64,000 nucleotides of DNA from an uncultured Bacilli bacterium (GCA_910577505.1 CAJTLN010000001.1:62001-126000), one strand, 5' to 3'. Positions 1 to 9,346 are shown, counted from the first letter of the stretch. Numbers and translations are program-made. Notes: generated by a model not told the origin, from the sequence alone.

Positions 1-652
1 TATGATGTGTAGCAAATGGGCGAGCTGAAGCTCCAGTTAACAAAGTTGTTAAAATAGGAGTTTCAACTTCAGCAAATCCTTGTCCATCCATATAATTTTG
101 AATACATCTAATAATCTTAGGTCTTAAGAAAGCAACTTTTTTAGATTCATCATTCATAATTAAATCTACATAACGTCTTCTATATCTTTCTTCGATATCA
201 GTTAAACCATGAAACTTTTCAGGTAATGGTTTTAATGCTTTAACCAAATGTGTATATTCTAAACATTTAATAGTCACTTCACCAGTCTTAGTTTTCATAA
301 CTTTACCACGAACACCAACTATATCTCCAATATCAGCACTCTTAAATAAAGTATAAGCTTCTTCACCAATATCATTTATTGAAATATAAATTTGAATAGA
401 TCCACCTTTATCTTTAATAGTAAAGAATGAAGCTTTTCCCATTTTTCTAATAAACATAATTCTTCCAGCAACTATAGCTTCATCATCCATATTTTCAAAT
501 GCATCATGATCTACATCAGCATACTTTTCTTTTATTTCATTAGAAAGTGCTGTTCTTTCGAATTTATGTCCGAAAGGATCCATTCCTAATTCTCTAATTT
601 TTTCTGCCTTTTCTCTTCTTACTAACTCTTGTTCAGTAAATTCTCTTTCCAT
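1..652 (-). CDS. lysS: Lysyl-tRNA synthetase, class II (N-terminal part, runs off window)
   Basis: Charges tRNA-Lys with lysine in the cytoplasm. The 217 visible residues cover the N-terminal OB-fold anticodon-binding domain (about residues 55-145) and the start of the class II catalytic domain. The family-typical string HGLTDIEERYRRRYVDL is present, and the visible part ends in GASARPFATHH, matching the GxAxARPFxTHH region of bacterial LysRS. The ATG at 652 follows the Shine-Dalgarno AAAGGGAG. The rest of the gene lies beyond base 1. The leader contains a T-box, so expression should respond to uncharged tRNA-Lys. Confidence 0.95.
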   Translation of the reverse strand, partial: MEREFTEQELVRREKAEKIRELGMDPFGHKFERTALSNEIKEKYADVDHDAFENMDDEAIVAGRIMFIRKMGKASFFTIKDKGGSIQIYISINDIGEEAYTLFKSADIGDIVGVRGKVMKTKTGEVTIKCLEYTHLVKALKPLPEKFHGLTDIEERYRRRYVDLIMNDESKKVAFLRPKIIRCIQNYMDGQGFAEVETPILTTLLTGASARPFATHH

Positions 653-671
653 ATATAATCTCCCTTTCTTA

Positions 672-888
672 AATAAAAAAAGTTATAGACCAAAGGGGCG
701 AAAACAATTCGCGGTACCACCCTTCTTTAATCTATAACTTGATTATCTCTTCATTTATAACGGTAATTAACCGGGCATTAAAGCCACTCAAAGGTTTTTA
801 TTCATATCAGGCTTATTACTAACTTCCACCAACGTTAGCTCTCTTTAAACAGTCTCTAATACTACTCGTCCTTCTCACTGATTTATGG
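672..888 (-). promoter_or_regulatory. T-box riboswitch leader of lysS, probable Lys specifier AAA
   Basis: The minus-strand leader carries the T-box sequence AAGGGTGGTACCGCG (710-724). It also has an apical Stem I element AGAGAGCTAACGTTGGTGG and a downstream terminator that overlaps the T-box. The 3' side of the specifier loop reads ATGAAT-AAA-AACC just before TTTGAGTGG, so the specifier is most likely the lysine codon AAA, in agreement with lysS downstream. Known T-boxes bind uncharged cognate tRNA and disrupt the terminator. The specifier position is inferred from the linear sequence, not from a folded model. Confidence 0.9.
673..740 (-). terminator. T-box intrinsic terminator
   Basis: The arms AAGTTATAGA (740-731) and TCTATAACTT (689-680) pair perfectly and are followed by a U-run on the minus strand. 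The T-box bulge sequence lies between the arms, the usual mutually exclusive terminator/antiterminator layout. Confidence 0.88.
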
Positions 889-893
889 ATTAA

Positions 894-922
894 ATAATAC
901 TATAATTTTTTTTAATTGTCAA
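894..922 (-). promoter_or_regulatory. Sigma-A promoter of lysS
   Basis: TTGACA (917-922) and TATTAT (894-899) on the minus strand are separated by 17 bases. Transcription would start near 887, at the 5' end of the T-box leader. Confidence 0.8.
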
Positions 923-934
923 ATATAAAATAAT

Positions 935-1870
935 TTATTTAGATAAACTCAAAGTCATTCCCATATCTGCACCTTCTGGAGTATCTAATATTGGACGTAT
1001 AGCTTTCATTTCAGCTACTATCTCTTGAATTTCGTTTAAAGTATAATTAGAACCATTATAAATATCTATAAATAAACTAGGTACTTCAGATAAGAATCCA
1101 TAACCTTTAATAATTTCATCGATTTCTTCTCGTTTCATTTGATGAGCAAATGGCCACAAATCTCCGTAACTGCCATCTAATCTAACATAACTAGATTTTA
1201 CATATCTTACTTCTCTATTTCTTCCTGTAGCAATATTTCTATTAGCTAAAAATTCTTCTAAACCATAATCCTTAATCTTTATCCAATCATAACCCATTTG
1301 ACCTTCCTCAAACGCAGCCTTAGTATAGTACTTAGCTCTCTTAGGTAAAGGTAATCCTTTTATATACCCTTTTGATTTATTATATTTTTCATCAATATAA
1401 ACACCATCTATTTCCTGTGTCCTAAAACCATATATAGGTGCTTTACCATTAACTTCTCTATACATTTGTTGATAATTAATTTCACAAAAAGTATCAATAC
1501 TAGGATCATATTGTTTAAAACTAATATATCCATCATATCCATCTGTATCAGGGGAAGATAAAGGCAACATCTGTAATCTATATTCTTTATCACTTGCATC
1601 AGTAAAATACAAATCATCCATAAATGCTACATACCCATTTATTCTAATTCTATCTAGTTCTTCATCACTATTTAAACCAAACAAAGTATATTCACCCTTA
1701 TGATTTATAAACACACATTGATCACTAACTCTTGCTACAAAACCAATATTATTCTCTTTATCCAAAGTTGCAAACACTACAACATCACTATCTCCAAATA
1801 TACTATATATTAACCCTAATACATTAGGTAATTTTTGAATTACATCATCAGTACATTTAATTATTTTCAT
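935..1870 (-). CDS. Hypothetical protein, paralogue of the upstream gene
   Basis: I do not recognise the family. The product is about 311 residues, soluble-looking, acidic and rich in aromatic residues, without a signal peptide or membrane segment. Its C-terminal half resembles that of the gene just upstream (1857-2771): both have IK-[DE]-[YF]-GL-x-EFL, then R-Y-x-K, then a [I/L]-D-[I/Y]-YNG segment. The ATG at 1870 is preferred because GGTGA lies six bases before it; an in-frame TTG at 1882 has no ribosome site. The start overlaps the end of the upstream gene by 14 bases, suggesting translational coupling. Confidence 0.7.
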   Translation of the reverse strand: MKIIKCTDDVIQKLPNVLGLIYSIFGDSDVVVFATLDKENNIGFVARVSDQCVFINHKGEYTLFGLNSDEELDRIRINGYVAFMDDLYFTDASDKEYRLQMLPLSSPDTDGYDGYISFKQYDPSIDTFCEINYQQMYREVNGKAPIYGFRTQEIDGVYIDEKYNKSKGYIKGLPLPKRAKYYTKAAFEEGQMGYDWIKIKDYGLEEFLANRNIATGRNREVRYVKSSYVRLDGSYGDLWPFAHQMKREEIDEIIKGYGFLSEVPSLFIDIYNGSNYTLNEIQEIVAEMKAIRPILDTPEGADMGMTLSLSK

Positions 1871-2771
1871 TATCTTCACCAACTTTTTTTACTAACTTTT
1901 TATCACTTACTTGTGCTTTATCATATGATTGTAAAGCTTCAGCTAAATCTTTATATTCTGCGCATTCTAAATAAGCACCATTGTAATAATCCAAAACATA
2001 ATCATTAACACGTCTTGAAAAACCTTTTTCTTCTAGCTTTTTATTCATATCTTCTTCTTTAAAAGCTTTTGATAAAGGATAAAGTAATACACATCTACCA
2101 TCACTTAATTGTGCTTTTATTTTAAAATATCTTGTAATATTTCTATCCTTTTGTAAAGCATAAGAACCATTTTGTAAAAATTCTGCAAGACCAAACTCTT
2201 TAATAGTAATAATATCATAGCTTAAATAATCAGTACTTGTTGTATATTGCATATATTGTTCTACTTTACCTTTATTTATAAAACTAAATATAAATGGTCT
2301 ATAAAATAAACTTTGATAGTAATCTGGATTCTCTCTATAAAGAGCTTTATAAGTAATAAGAAGTTCTTCCCCACTATTTGTATTAATTAAATGATGAGTA
2401 ATTAAACCATCTAAATCATTATTAGAAGCACCATCATTTCTTTTTTGCATTGTTAATGATTCTGCTATAGAAGCTTCTTCTCTATATAAAAGTTTTTCAC
2501 CATTCTTATTTTTAGCAACCGAAAATTCATCAAATTCCATATAACATACATCATAATCTTCATCTAACATAAAAGAAGTATAAACAATATATTCACCTTC
2601 AATACCTAAAATAGTACAATAAAGATCATCTCTATATAACCATCTATCTTCTCCTACATATTGATAACTATAGAACTCTCCAGGAACTCCACCATATAAA
2701 TCAAAAATTTGATTTATCAAAAAAGGTTTACTATTTACTTCTTCCCTACTCATTTTCTTTAATTCAATCAT
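1857..2771 (-). CDS. Hypothetical protein, paralogue of the downstream gene
   Basis: Family not recognised. It encodes 304 residues, is soluble and acidic, and ends in a short basic/acidic tail. It shares with the downstream gene the order IKEFGLAEFL, ITRYFK, YPL, and DYYNGAYL, so the pair looks like a tandem duplication that has diverged strongly. The ATG at 2771 is preceded by GGTGGGAAT. It is the first gene of a two-gene operon downstream of the typA terminators. Confidence 0.7.
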   Translation of the reverse strand: MIELKKMSREEVNSKPFLINQIFDLYGGVPGEFYSYQYVGEDRWLYRDDLYCTILGIEGEYIVYTSFMLDEDYDVCYMEFDEFSVAKNKNGEKLLYREEASIAESLTMQKRNDGASNNDLDGLITHHLINTNSGEELLITYKALYRENPDYYQSLFYRPFIFSFINKGKVEQYMQYTTSTDYLSYDIITIKEFGLAEFLQNGSYALQKDRNITRYFKIKAQLSDGRCVLLYPLSKAFKEEDMNKKLEEKGFSRRVNDYVLDYYNGAYLECAEYKDLAEALQSYDKAQVSDKKLVKKVGEDNENN

Positions 2772-2826
2772 ATTCCCACCAACTTTTAAAATTTATTATA
2801 TCTATTTTTACTTTTTCATACAAGAA

Positions 2827-2868
2827 AAAAATAGAAATTATTCTATTTTTAACATAATTTCTATTTTT
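2827..2868. terminator. Symmetric 15-bp inverted repeat, second terminator after typA
   Basis: The arms 2827-2841 and 2854-2868 are perfectly complementary (AAAAATAGAAATTAT and its complement), with a 12-base loop. On the minus strand the hairpin is followed by TTTTTTTC. It lies 3' of the first typA terminator and would catch read-through. Confidence 0.65.
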
Positions 2869-2873
2869 CAAGT

Positions 2874-2899
2874 AAAAAAGTAGGAACAATTCCTACTTT
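2874..2899 (-). terminator. typA terminator overlapping the stop codon
   Basis: AGTAGGAA (2879-2886) and TTCCTACT (2890-2897) form an 8-bp stem with a 3-base loop and a U-tract on the minus strand. The TAG stop of typA (2893-2895) lies inside the stem. Confidence 0.85.
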
Positions 2900-4704
2900 C
2901 TATTTAATCTATATCTTTCATCTGGATCTAGAATTTTCTTTCTTAGTCTTATAGCAACAGGAGTTACTTCAACTAATTCATCATCTTGAATAAACTCTAA
3001 AGCTTCTTCTAAACTAAATGTTTTAGGTCTTACTAATGCTATAGCTTCATCACTACCAGAAGCACGAGTATTAGTTAATTGTTTATTCTTACATGGATTA
3101 ACATTTAAGTCATTATCTCTATTATTAATACCAATAATTTGTCCAACATATACTTCCTCAGCTGGTCCAATAATCATAGTACCTCTATCTTGTAAGTTAA
3201 ATAATGAGAATCCTAATGATTTACCATTTTCCATTGAAACTAAAACACCATTTTTACGTCCAACTATTTCTCCAACATATGGCTTATAATCTTCAAAACT
3301 ACGAACCATAACACCTTCGCCCTTAGTATTAGTTATGAATGCACTTCTATAACCAATTAATCCACGAGTAGGAGCACTAAATTCTAAGTGAACGTAATCG
3401 TTTTCATCATTACTTACAACTTCAAGCATAGCTTTTCTTTCTTGTAAGTCATTAATAATTGTTCCAGAATATTCAGAAGGACAATTAACAATAACCTTTT
3501 CAAATGGTTCACATTTCTTTCCATCTATTTCTTTATATAATACTTGAGGTTTAGAAACACTAAGTTCATAACCTTCTCTACGCATATTTTCAAGCAATAT
3601 AGATAAATGTAATTCACCTCTACCAGATACTTTATATCCATCACTATCTGGCAAATCTTCTACTTCTAAACCAACATTTGTTTCTAGTTCTTTTTCTAAT
3701 CTATCTTTAATATGTCTACTAGTTAAGAATTTACTTGTCTTGTCTTTACCTGCAAAAGGACTTGAATTAACTAAGAAATCCATACTTAATGTAGGTTTTT
3801 CAATAGTAATAGGACTCATTGGATCAATATGATCTTTATCACATACTGTATCTCCAATTGAAATATCAGGACATCCAGCAAATGTTACAATATCACCATA
3901 ATAAGCAATATCTTTTTCTACTCTCTTTATTCCTTCTTCAACAAATAACTTAGATATTCTAAAACTTGTAACAGAACCATCATTTCTAGATAAAGCAACA
4001 GTCTGTCCATTTTTTATAGCACCTTTAGTAACACGTCCAATTCCAAGTCTTCCAATAAATGCATCATAATCTAATGAGCTAACTTGTAATTGCAAAGGAT
4101 CTGATTCTGAACCTTCATATGGTGTACATTGATTTAACACAGTTTTAAGTAATGGCTCAATACTACTACTTTCTTCATCTAAAGATAATTTTGCTATACC
4201 TTCTCTCGCAATACCATAAACTATTGGAAAATCTAATTGCTCATCAGTAGCATTTAATTCCATAAATAAATCAAATGTCATATCAACAACTTCTTGAGGT
4301 CTAGCATCTTTCTTATCAATCTTATTAATAAATAATATAGGTTTTAAATTTTGTTCTAACGCCTTCTTTAAAACGAATCTAGTTTGAGGCATTGGTCCCT
4401 CTGCTGCATCAACAAGTAATATTACAGTATCAACAGTTTTCATAATACGTTCAACTTCTGAAGAAAAATCAGCATGTCCAGGAGTATCTACTATATTAAT
4501 CTTATAATCATTATATCTGATTGCACAGTTTTTAGAATAGATAGTGATACCTCTTTCTTTTTCAATATCATCACTATCCATAACTCTTTCTACAATTTCT
4601 TCATTAGCTCTAAAGACACCATTTTGTTCTAGTAATGCATCTACTAAAGTACTTTTACCAGCATCAACGTGTGCCACTACAGCTATATTAATAATTTTAT
4701 CCAT
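2893..4704 (-). CDS. typA: Translational GTPase TypA/BipA
   Basis: TypA/BipA is a ribosome-associated GTPase of the EF-G family, linked to ribosome assembly and stress adaptation. The 603-residue length is normal. Visible G motifs are AHVDAGKST (G1), ERGITI (G2), DTPGHAD (G3) and NKID (G4), followed by domain II, the EF-G-like domain III/V region (YRSAFITNTKGEG) and the TypA-specific C-terminal region. The ATG at 4704 follows GTGGGGAAAG. It appears monocistronic, with two terminators downstream. Confidence 0.97.
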   Translation of the reverse strand: MDKIINIAVVAHVDAGKSTLVDALLEQNGVFRANEEIVERVMDSDDIEKERGITIYSKNCAIRYNDYKINIVDTPGHADFSSEVERIMKTVDTVILLVDAAEGPMPQTRFVLKKALEQNLKPILFINKIDKKDARPQEVVDMTFDLFMELNATDEQLDFPIVYGIAREGIAKLSLDEESSSIEPLLKTVLNQCTPYEGSESDPLQLQVSSLDYDAFIGRLGIGRVTKGAIKNGQTVALSRNDGSVTSFRISKLFVEEGIKRVEKDIAYYGDIVTFAGCPDISIGDTVCDKDHIDPMSPITIEKPTLSMDFLVNSSPFAGKDKTSKFLTSRHIKDRLEKELETNVGLEVEDLPDSDGYKVSGRGELHLSILLENMRREGYELSVSKPQVLYKEIDGKKCEPFEKVIVNCPSEYSGTIINDLQERKAMLEVVSNDENDYVHLEFSAPTRGLIGYRSAFITNTKGEGVMVRSFEDYKPYVGEIVGRKNGVLVSMENGKSLGFSLFNLQDRGTMIIGPAEEVYVGQIIGINNRDNDLNVNPCKNKQLTNTRASGSDEAIALVRPKTFSLEEALEFIQDDELVEVTPVAIRLRKKILDPDERYRLNRK

Positions 4705-4778
4705 ATAACTTTCCCCACTTCTTTACATAAATCAAGGTAAACTTTATCACAAATTGCACAAATTTACAAGTTTAAACG

Positions 4779-4801
4779 AAAAAAGATGATAAACATCTTT
4801 T
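4779..4801 (-). terminator. Terminator of the 5-8 kb operon
   Basis: AAAGATG (4782-4788) and CATCTTT (4794-4800) form a stem with a 5-base loop. On the minus strand it ends in a run of T. It directly abuts the stop codon of the gene at 4801-5214. Confidence 0.85.
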
Positions 4802-5214
4802 TATTCTTTAGCTTTTGGTAAATCTAAACCTTCATCTTTTTTGTCTTTTGTTACTTTTTTCTCTTTTTCTTTTACTATTTTCTTTTCTCCAGAAATCGAT
4901 TCTTTTAATCCTTCTAAATCTTCAAATCTTTTATTAAATAAATACATAAAAGCAATAAAACAACAAATAGCACTAATTAAAGAGAATGCCCAACTATATA
5001 ATAAAGACAAAGTACCATCAAATACAAAATAAACATTTATAAATGATCTTATTAAATCTTCTATAATACCTATTGGAGCATAAACAAGAGCAGATAATAG
5101 AACTATACAAAATATTATTATTGTATTAATAAATAATTCTTTAAATCCTACTTTCATTAAGTAATTAACATATTCTCTTAAATTTTTTATAAAATCTTTA
5201 CATATATTTTTCAT
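4801..5214 (-). CDS. Small membrane protein, unknown function
   Basis: Unrecognised 137-residue protein. Two hydrophobic segments are visible, about residues 28-50 (INTIIIFCIVLLSALVY) and 70-97 (SLLYSWAFSLISAICCFIAFM). They are followed by a highly charged Lys/Glu-rich cytoplasmic tail of about 40 residues. The ATG at 5214 has GGAGATATGTT upstream. It starts 14 bases after the stop of the 914-residue gene, so the two probably form an operon and could act together at the cell envelope. Confidence 0.7.
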   Translation of the reverse strand: MKNICKDFIKNLREYVNYLMKVGFKELFINTIIIFCIVLLSALVYAPIGIIEDLIRSFINVYFVFDGTLSLLYSWAFSLISAICCFIAFMYLFNKRFEDLEGLKESISGEKKIVKEKEKKVTKDKKDEGLDLPKAKE

Positions 5215-5228
5215 AACATATCTCCATT

Positions 5229-7973
5229 TTATTTATTTTCAATATTACCAGGTTTTATTGGTTGACCAATTTTAGCAACTGGTTTTCCAACTGGTTTTCC
5301 AATAGCACCAACTACTTTAACTTCTTTTTTTACTGGAACACCAATTTGACTTGGTTTTGATCCACTATTATTTACAACTTTACTAGCCATATTATTTGTT
5401 GGAACAACTTGTTTTATATCTTTAGTTGGTTGTGAAACATTTTGTTTTACAATAACTTTTCCAGTAACAGGTTTATTTCCATTTACTATAATTTTTTGTC
5501 CAACTGGTTTATTAGGTACTCCCACTTTTATAATTTTTTTCTGTGAATTAACATTTACTGGATTATCAATATTTTTAGAAGTATCTTTCTCAATAACAGG
5601 TATCTCCTTTTTATCTTCATTACTAGTACTAACATCTTTATGTTCCTCTACTTTTGGTAAAACAACATCTTCAGAAGAACTATCAATAGCAGGTGTCTCA
5701 TTTTCCTTTACTTCTTTTTCACCTATCTTATTTTCTTCAATACTTAATGATTTATCCATCTCTTCTTTTACCTTTTCATCAGGTATAGAAATATTGACTT
5801 CCTCTACTTTAGTTTCTTCTGGTAATGAAATATCTTTATTTCCTTCATTTACATCAGTATTAACATTATCTCCTACACTATTAGATTGCGTATCAACTAA
5901 ACTAACTGGTGCAACAGATACAGGTTGTTCTACAACTGGTTGTGGGGTTGGCTGTTGTTCCACAATCGACTCAGTAACAGGAGCACTCTGATTATCTACT
6001 GAAATATTAGGTACTTCATTAACATTTTCTGTAACTGGTACATTAACTTCCACAGAACTTTGTGGTATAGATACATTATCATTATTTACAGTTGTAGGTG
6101 TAATATCTGGTATACTTTCACCCAATCCATTAGTAAATGCAAACTTACAAAAAGTAGTTTTAAAGTTTTTCTTAATATCATCAACTACTGAAACATTTTC
6201 AACTACAACTGGATTAGAATAATATCTAACTACATTTGTTTTTACTGGATCAATATTAATAATAATATCTGATATTTCAACCAATAATTCAAAATTAATC
6301 ATCTCTTTAATTGACATCTGTAACGAAGCATCTTTACTAAAAATATCACCTACATCAAGATAATAAGGAGAATATAATACAGGAGTATGCTTTTTTAATA
6401 AAGTAATACCAATCATTGAGTTGTTTTCTTTAGTTAATGCTAACAATGACTTCAAATCATTAGTAACCATGACAAATTTTTTACCTGTTATATCATCTGG
6501 TTTTTTAACCATAAGATACATATTAATATCTCCACTAAGAATCATCTTATTATTAACATTTCTTAACCTTATTAATTCTTTAACTAAAGAAGTTATAAAA
6601 CTTTCAAAAGTTGTAAAATCAAAATTACTAAATAAACTTTGTTTAATCGTAGCATTACATGAATCTTCTAACCTTCTCTTTACTGCGTCATAACATTCAG
6701 ATTTAATCTTTGAGAAACCACTAATTAATCCAATCTTATTTATAATTTTTTTAACTGGTATATTTTCAAAATCTTCTATTTCAAGAATTGCATTACATAG
6801 TTTTCTATATTTATGATTATTATAAATAACTAAAATAGCTTGTTCATTTACATCTAATTTATCTCTATATTGTACAGATAAACTAGCTGCAACTTCATTT
6901 GGAGGAATTCTAAAACTACGTAAGAATTCCTTATTAGCGCCCTTAGAATATTTAATAGCCAAATCGGCATAATTAGTATTTTGAATTGCTTCTCTTAAAT
7001 AATCTGAAGTATAAAGCAAATCTAAACTATCATAAACAGAATATTTTCTAGCTGTTCTATTTATATTTTCTAGAATAACTTCTGATGACATAGTATTACT
7101 TTCTTCACTACATAATTTATTAATCTTTCTAAACCTGCTAACTAAATCAACACCAAACAAAGGACGCAAGTCTTCGTTAAGTTTTTTCATTAATTCTAGT
7201 TTTCTTTCAACTACTTTTAATTCATTTCTAGTATCTGCTTCTTCTTTTTGAGCTTCATAATATTTAGTATTAAGTTCAAGATTCTTATTAAGCTCCCATA
7301 CTTCTTTCAAAAAATCAACAGCTTCTTCATAAGTAGGTAACTGTACAACATAAAGATTATACTTATCCTTAATACTTATTTCCATAGAATCATTTATACC
7401 AATATCACTAACATCAGATAATAAAGTTAAATGACGTTCAACTTTATACTTATTATATATATCTACTTCTTTTTGTAAGTCAAAATATTTTTCTCTTAAA
7501 GTATTTTTTAAATTTACTATATTTTTTAAATACTGTAGTTGTCTACCTTTTATTTCATCATAAATTAATAATAAATCTCCAGCTTCATAGATAATCTTAG
7601 AAACATCATCCATTTGATCTCTTTGCATCTCTCTATAATCAAAGCTTTCAATATCAAACATTTCTCCTTCAACCATTAACTTTTCATTACGAAGGAATAA
7701 TACTTTTGGATTTGTAGATTCATAATTATCTAAAATCATTCTTATATGATAATTTCTTCCATTTTTCTTAACAAAATCTAATTGTTTTAAGAAAAGTTCA
7801 AAAGAATCTTTATCTTCAAAAATTCTAATTCTCTCAAGTTCCCCAAAATCTTCATCATCATAAGTATAACAAATACCTATACTGTCTCCATTTTGATAAA
7901 TGTAAGGGTGTGTAGTAGTAGAACTATACCCATACTTTTTCATCAACTCTATAGCAGTATCATAATCAAGCAT
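5229..7973 (-). CDS. Large protein with coiled coil and Pro/Val/Glu-rich tail, unknown function
   Basis: The 914-residue product matches no family I can name. Residues 1-600 look globular and largely helical, with a charged coiled-coil stretch near 150-290 (rich in K/E/L heptads). From about residue 610 the sequence turns into a low-complexity tail rich in Pro, Val, Glu and Asn. It ends with basic repeats built on KPVG and KVIV (NKPVGQKIIVNG, KPVTGKVIVKQ, GKPVGKPVAKIGQPIKPG). No signal peptide or membrane segment is visible. The ATG at 7973 follows GGGAGGGTG. The partner gene downstream encodes a two-span membrane protein. Confidence 0.7.
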   Translation of the reverse strand: MLDYDTAIELMKKYGYSSTTTHPYIYQNGDSIGICYTYDDEDFGELERIRIFEDKDSFELFLKQLDFVKKNGRNYHIRMILDNYESTNPKVLFLRNEKLMVEGEMFDIESFDYREMQRDQMDDVSKIIYEAGDLLLIYDEIKGRQLQYLKNIVNLKNTLREKYFDLQKEVDIYNKYKVERHLTLLSDVSDIGINDSMEISIKDKYNLYVVQLPTYEEAVDFLKEVWELNKNLELNTKYYEAQKEEADTRNELKVVERKLELMKKLNEDLRPLFGVDLVSRFRKINKLCSEESNTMSSEVILENINRTARKYSVYDSLDLLYTSDYLREAIQNTNYADLAIKYSKGANKEFLRSFRIPPNEVAASLSVQYRDKLDVNEQAILVIYNNHKYRKLCNAILEIEDFENIPVKKIINKIGLISGFSKIKSECYDAVKRRLEDSCNATIKQSLFSNFDFTTFESFITSLVKELIRLRNVNNKMILSGDINMYLMVKKPDDITGKKFVMVTNDLKSLLALTKENNSMIGITLLKKHTPVLYSPYYLDVGDIFSKDASLQMSIKEMINFELLVEISDIIINIDPVKTNVVRYYSNPVVVENVSVVDDIKKNFKTTFCKFAFTNGLGESIPDITPTTVNNDNVSIPQSSVEVNVPVTENVNEVPNISVDNQSAPVTESIVEQQPTPQPVVEQPVSVAPVSLVDTQSNSVGDNVNTDVNEGNKDISLPEETKVEEVNISIPDEKVKEEMDKSLSIEENKIGEKEVKENETPAIDSSSEDVVLPKVEEHKDVSTSNEDKKEIPVIEKDTSKNIDNPVNVNSQKKIIKVGVPNKPVGQKIIVNGNKPVTGKVIVKQNVSQPTKDIKQVVPTNNMASKVVNNSGSKPSQIGVPVKKEVKVVGAIGKPVGKPVAKIGQPIKPGNIENK

Positions 7974-8036
7974 ATAACACCCTCCCTATTATTCAAAAAT
8001 ATTATATCACATAAAAAAATATAAAAACATAATTTA

Positions 8037-8066
8037 TTGATAAAAACATTTACAATGTTGTATAAT
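8037..8066 (+). promoter_or_regulatory. Promoter of the DUF308-like gene
   Basis: TTGATA (8037-8042) and TATAAT (8061-8066) are spaced by 18 bases. The TTG of this -35 box is an apparent in-frame start codon, which argues that the coding sequence begins downstream at 8091. Confidence 0.75.
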
Positions 8067-8090
8067 AATAAAAATGAAAAGAGGTATAAA

Positions 8091-8738
8091 ATGAAAATAA
8101 ACATTAAATCATATTCTTCACAATCTTCACTCCTAAGTTCTATCTTTTTTTTCATTCTAGGAGCAATTCTTTTTACAAGTGCAGATAAAGTTATGTCTGT
8201 ATTATCAATAACATTAGGTATACTAATTGCTGTCTCTGGAATTGTAGAACTTATTATGTATTACATTAAATTAAAACATGATGATCCTTTTAAAAATAAG
8301 TTCCTTGCCTTAGGAATTGTATCATTAATAATTGCATGTATTTTTATCTTTTTTTCAAATATAATTGAACAATTTATAAGATTTATTATAGGTGCTTGGA
8401 TTCTATTTACAGGAATTATAAGATTCATTAATGTATTATCAATGAGCTCTAAAAGTAGAAAATTCTTACCTCTTTTAATTGTTGCTGTATTATTAATGAT
8501 TGTAGGAGTATACACAATTGTTATAGGTGATGTAATCCTTTCAAGTATTGGTATTATAATGATGATATATGCTGTTATAGAAATAACTGGCTATATTTTT
8601 TATACTAAAGATAATGCTGTACCAGAAGAACCAGGAACTACAACTCTTATTATTCCAGAAGAAAGTGAATTAGAAGAACCTAGTAAAAAGAAAAATATTA
8701 AAGATGTTAAAGAAAAAAAGAAGAAAAAAGAAAAGTAG
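8091..8738 (+). CDS. DUF308/HdeD-like membrane protein
   Basis: The 215-residue protein has six regularly spaced hydrophobic segments, including FFFILGAILF, ITLGILIAVSGIVELI, LGIVSLIIACIFIFF, IIGAWILFTGIIRFI and VLLMIVGVYTIVIG. This is the arrangement of short-repeat DUF308 (HdeD-type) membrane proteins. A hydrophilic tail with an acidic part and a terminal Lys-rich part (KKKNIKDVKEKKKK) follows. GAGGT at 8081 precedes the ATG at 8091; the in-frame upstream TTG belongs to the promoter. Family assignment is by pattern and moderate in strength. It is isolated on the plus strand. Confidence 0.65.
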   Translation: MKINIKSYSSQSSLLSSIFFFILGAILFTSADKVMSVLSITLGILIAVSGIVELIMYYIKLKHDDPFKNKFLALGIVSLIIACIFIFFSNIIEQFIRFIIGAWILFTGIIRFINVLSMSSKSRKFLPLLIVAVLLMIVGVYTIVIGDVILSSIGIIMMIYAVIEITGYIFYTKDNAVPEEPGTTTLIIPEESELEEPSKKKNIKDVKEKKKKKEK

Positions 8739-8760
8739 TTTTAACTACTTTATTTTTTTT
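8732..8760. terminator. Bidirectional terminator between convergent genes
   Basis: AAAGTAG (8732-8738) and CTACTTT (8745-8751) form the stem, with a T-run on the plus strand and A-run on the other side. The stop codons of both convergent genes lie inside or against the stem. Confidence 0.85.
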
Positions 8761-9346
8761 CCCATACATAATTATTTAATAACTTATCTTTATCATATCC
8801 AGAAACATCAACCATTCTATTTAATTCTACAATAGCTTGTTTTATTAATCCTATATATGAGTTTAAATTAAGTTCATTTTCATCTTGATCAACACAAGTT
8901 CCTAATTCTCCCAAAACATTTTCTTCATATGAGCATTTATAATTTTTATTTCTATATCCTGAAATGGCTTCTGAAGTTGTTCTTAATTCTATTCTATTTT
9001 CTTCAGATAATTTATGTCTAATGCTTAATATATAAGCTTGTGTACTTATAACGTATTCAAATCCATCTTCAAATCTAATAAAAGAATACATGCTAGTATC
9101 ATTTCTTAACACACATTGTCCACCAGCCCTATGAAGTAACTCGCAACTATATCCTTTTGCCTCCATATATCTTTTCAAATAAGCATAATTAACATTGTCA
9201 TCAGTATTTTCAACTTGCCTTGATACTAAAGTTATTACCAAGATTATAGCTATAATTCCAACAACAGTATAAACTATCTTTTCGACTAACTCGATACGCC
9301 TTGCTCTACCATATAGATTGCTAACTTTAGTGCTATTCTTATCCAT
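8750..9346 (-). CDS. Single-span membrane protein with exported domain, unknown function
   Basis: The 198-residue product has a short basic N-terminus, one membrane segment at about residues 22-42 (KIVYTVVGIIAIILVITLV), then an exported domain. That domain has four Cys residues at spacings that could form two disulfides (YSCELLHRAGGQCVL and KCSYEENVLGELGTC). The ATG at 9346 is preferred because GGGAGATGG precedes it; an in-frame GTG at 9361 lies upstream without a site. I do not recognise the family. Confidence 0.7.
   Translation of the reverse strand: MDKNSTKVSNLYGRARRIELVEKIVYTVVGIIAIILVITLVSRQVENTDDNVNYAYLKRYMEAKGYSCELLHRAGGQCVLRNDTSMYSFIRFEDGFEYVISTQAYILSIRHKLSEENRIELRTTSEAISGYRNKNYKCSYEENVLGELGTCVDQDENELNLNSYIGLIKQAIVELNRMVDVSGYDKDKLLNNYVWEKK

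Noticed and set aside
8037..8090. Longer start (TTG) for the DUF308-like gene
   Set aside because: The TTG is the -35 box of a good promoter, while ATG 8091 has a proper ribosome site.
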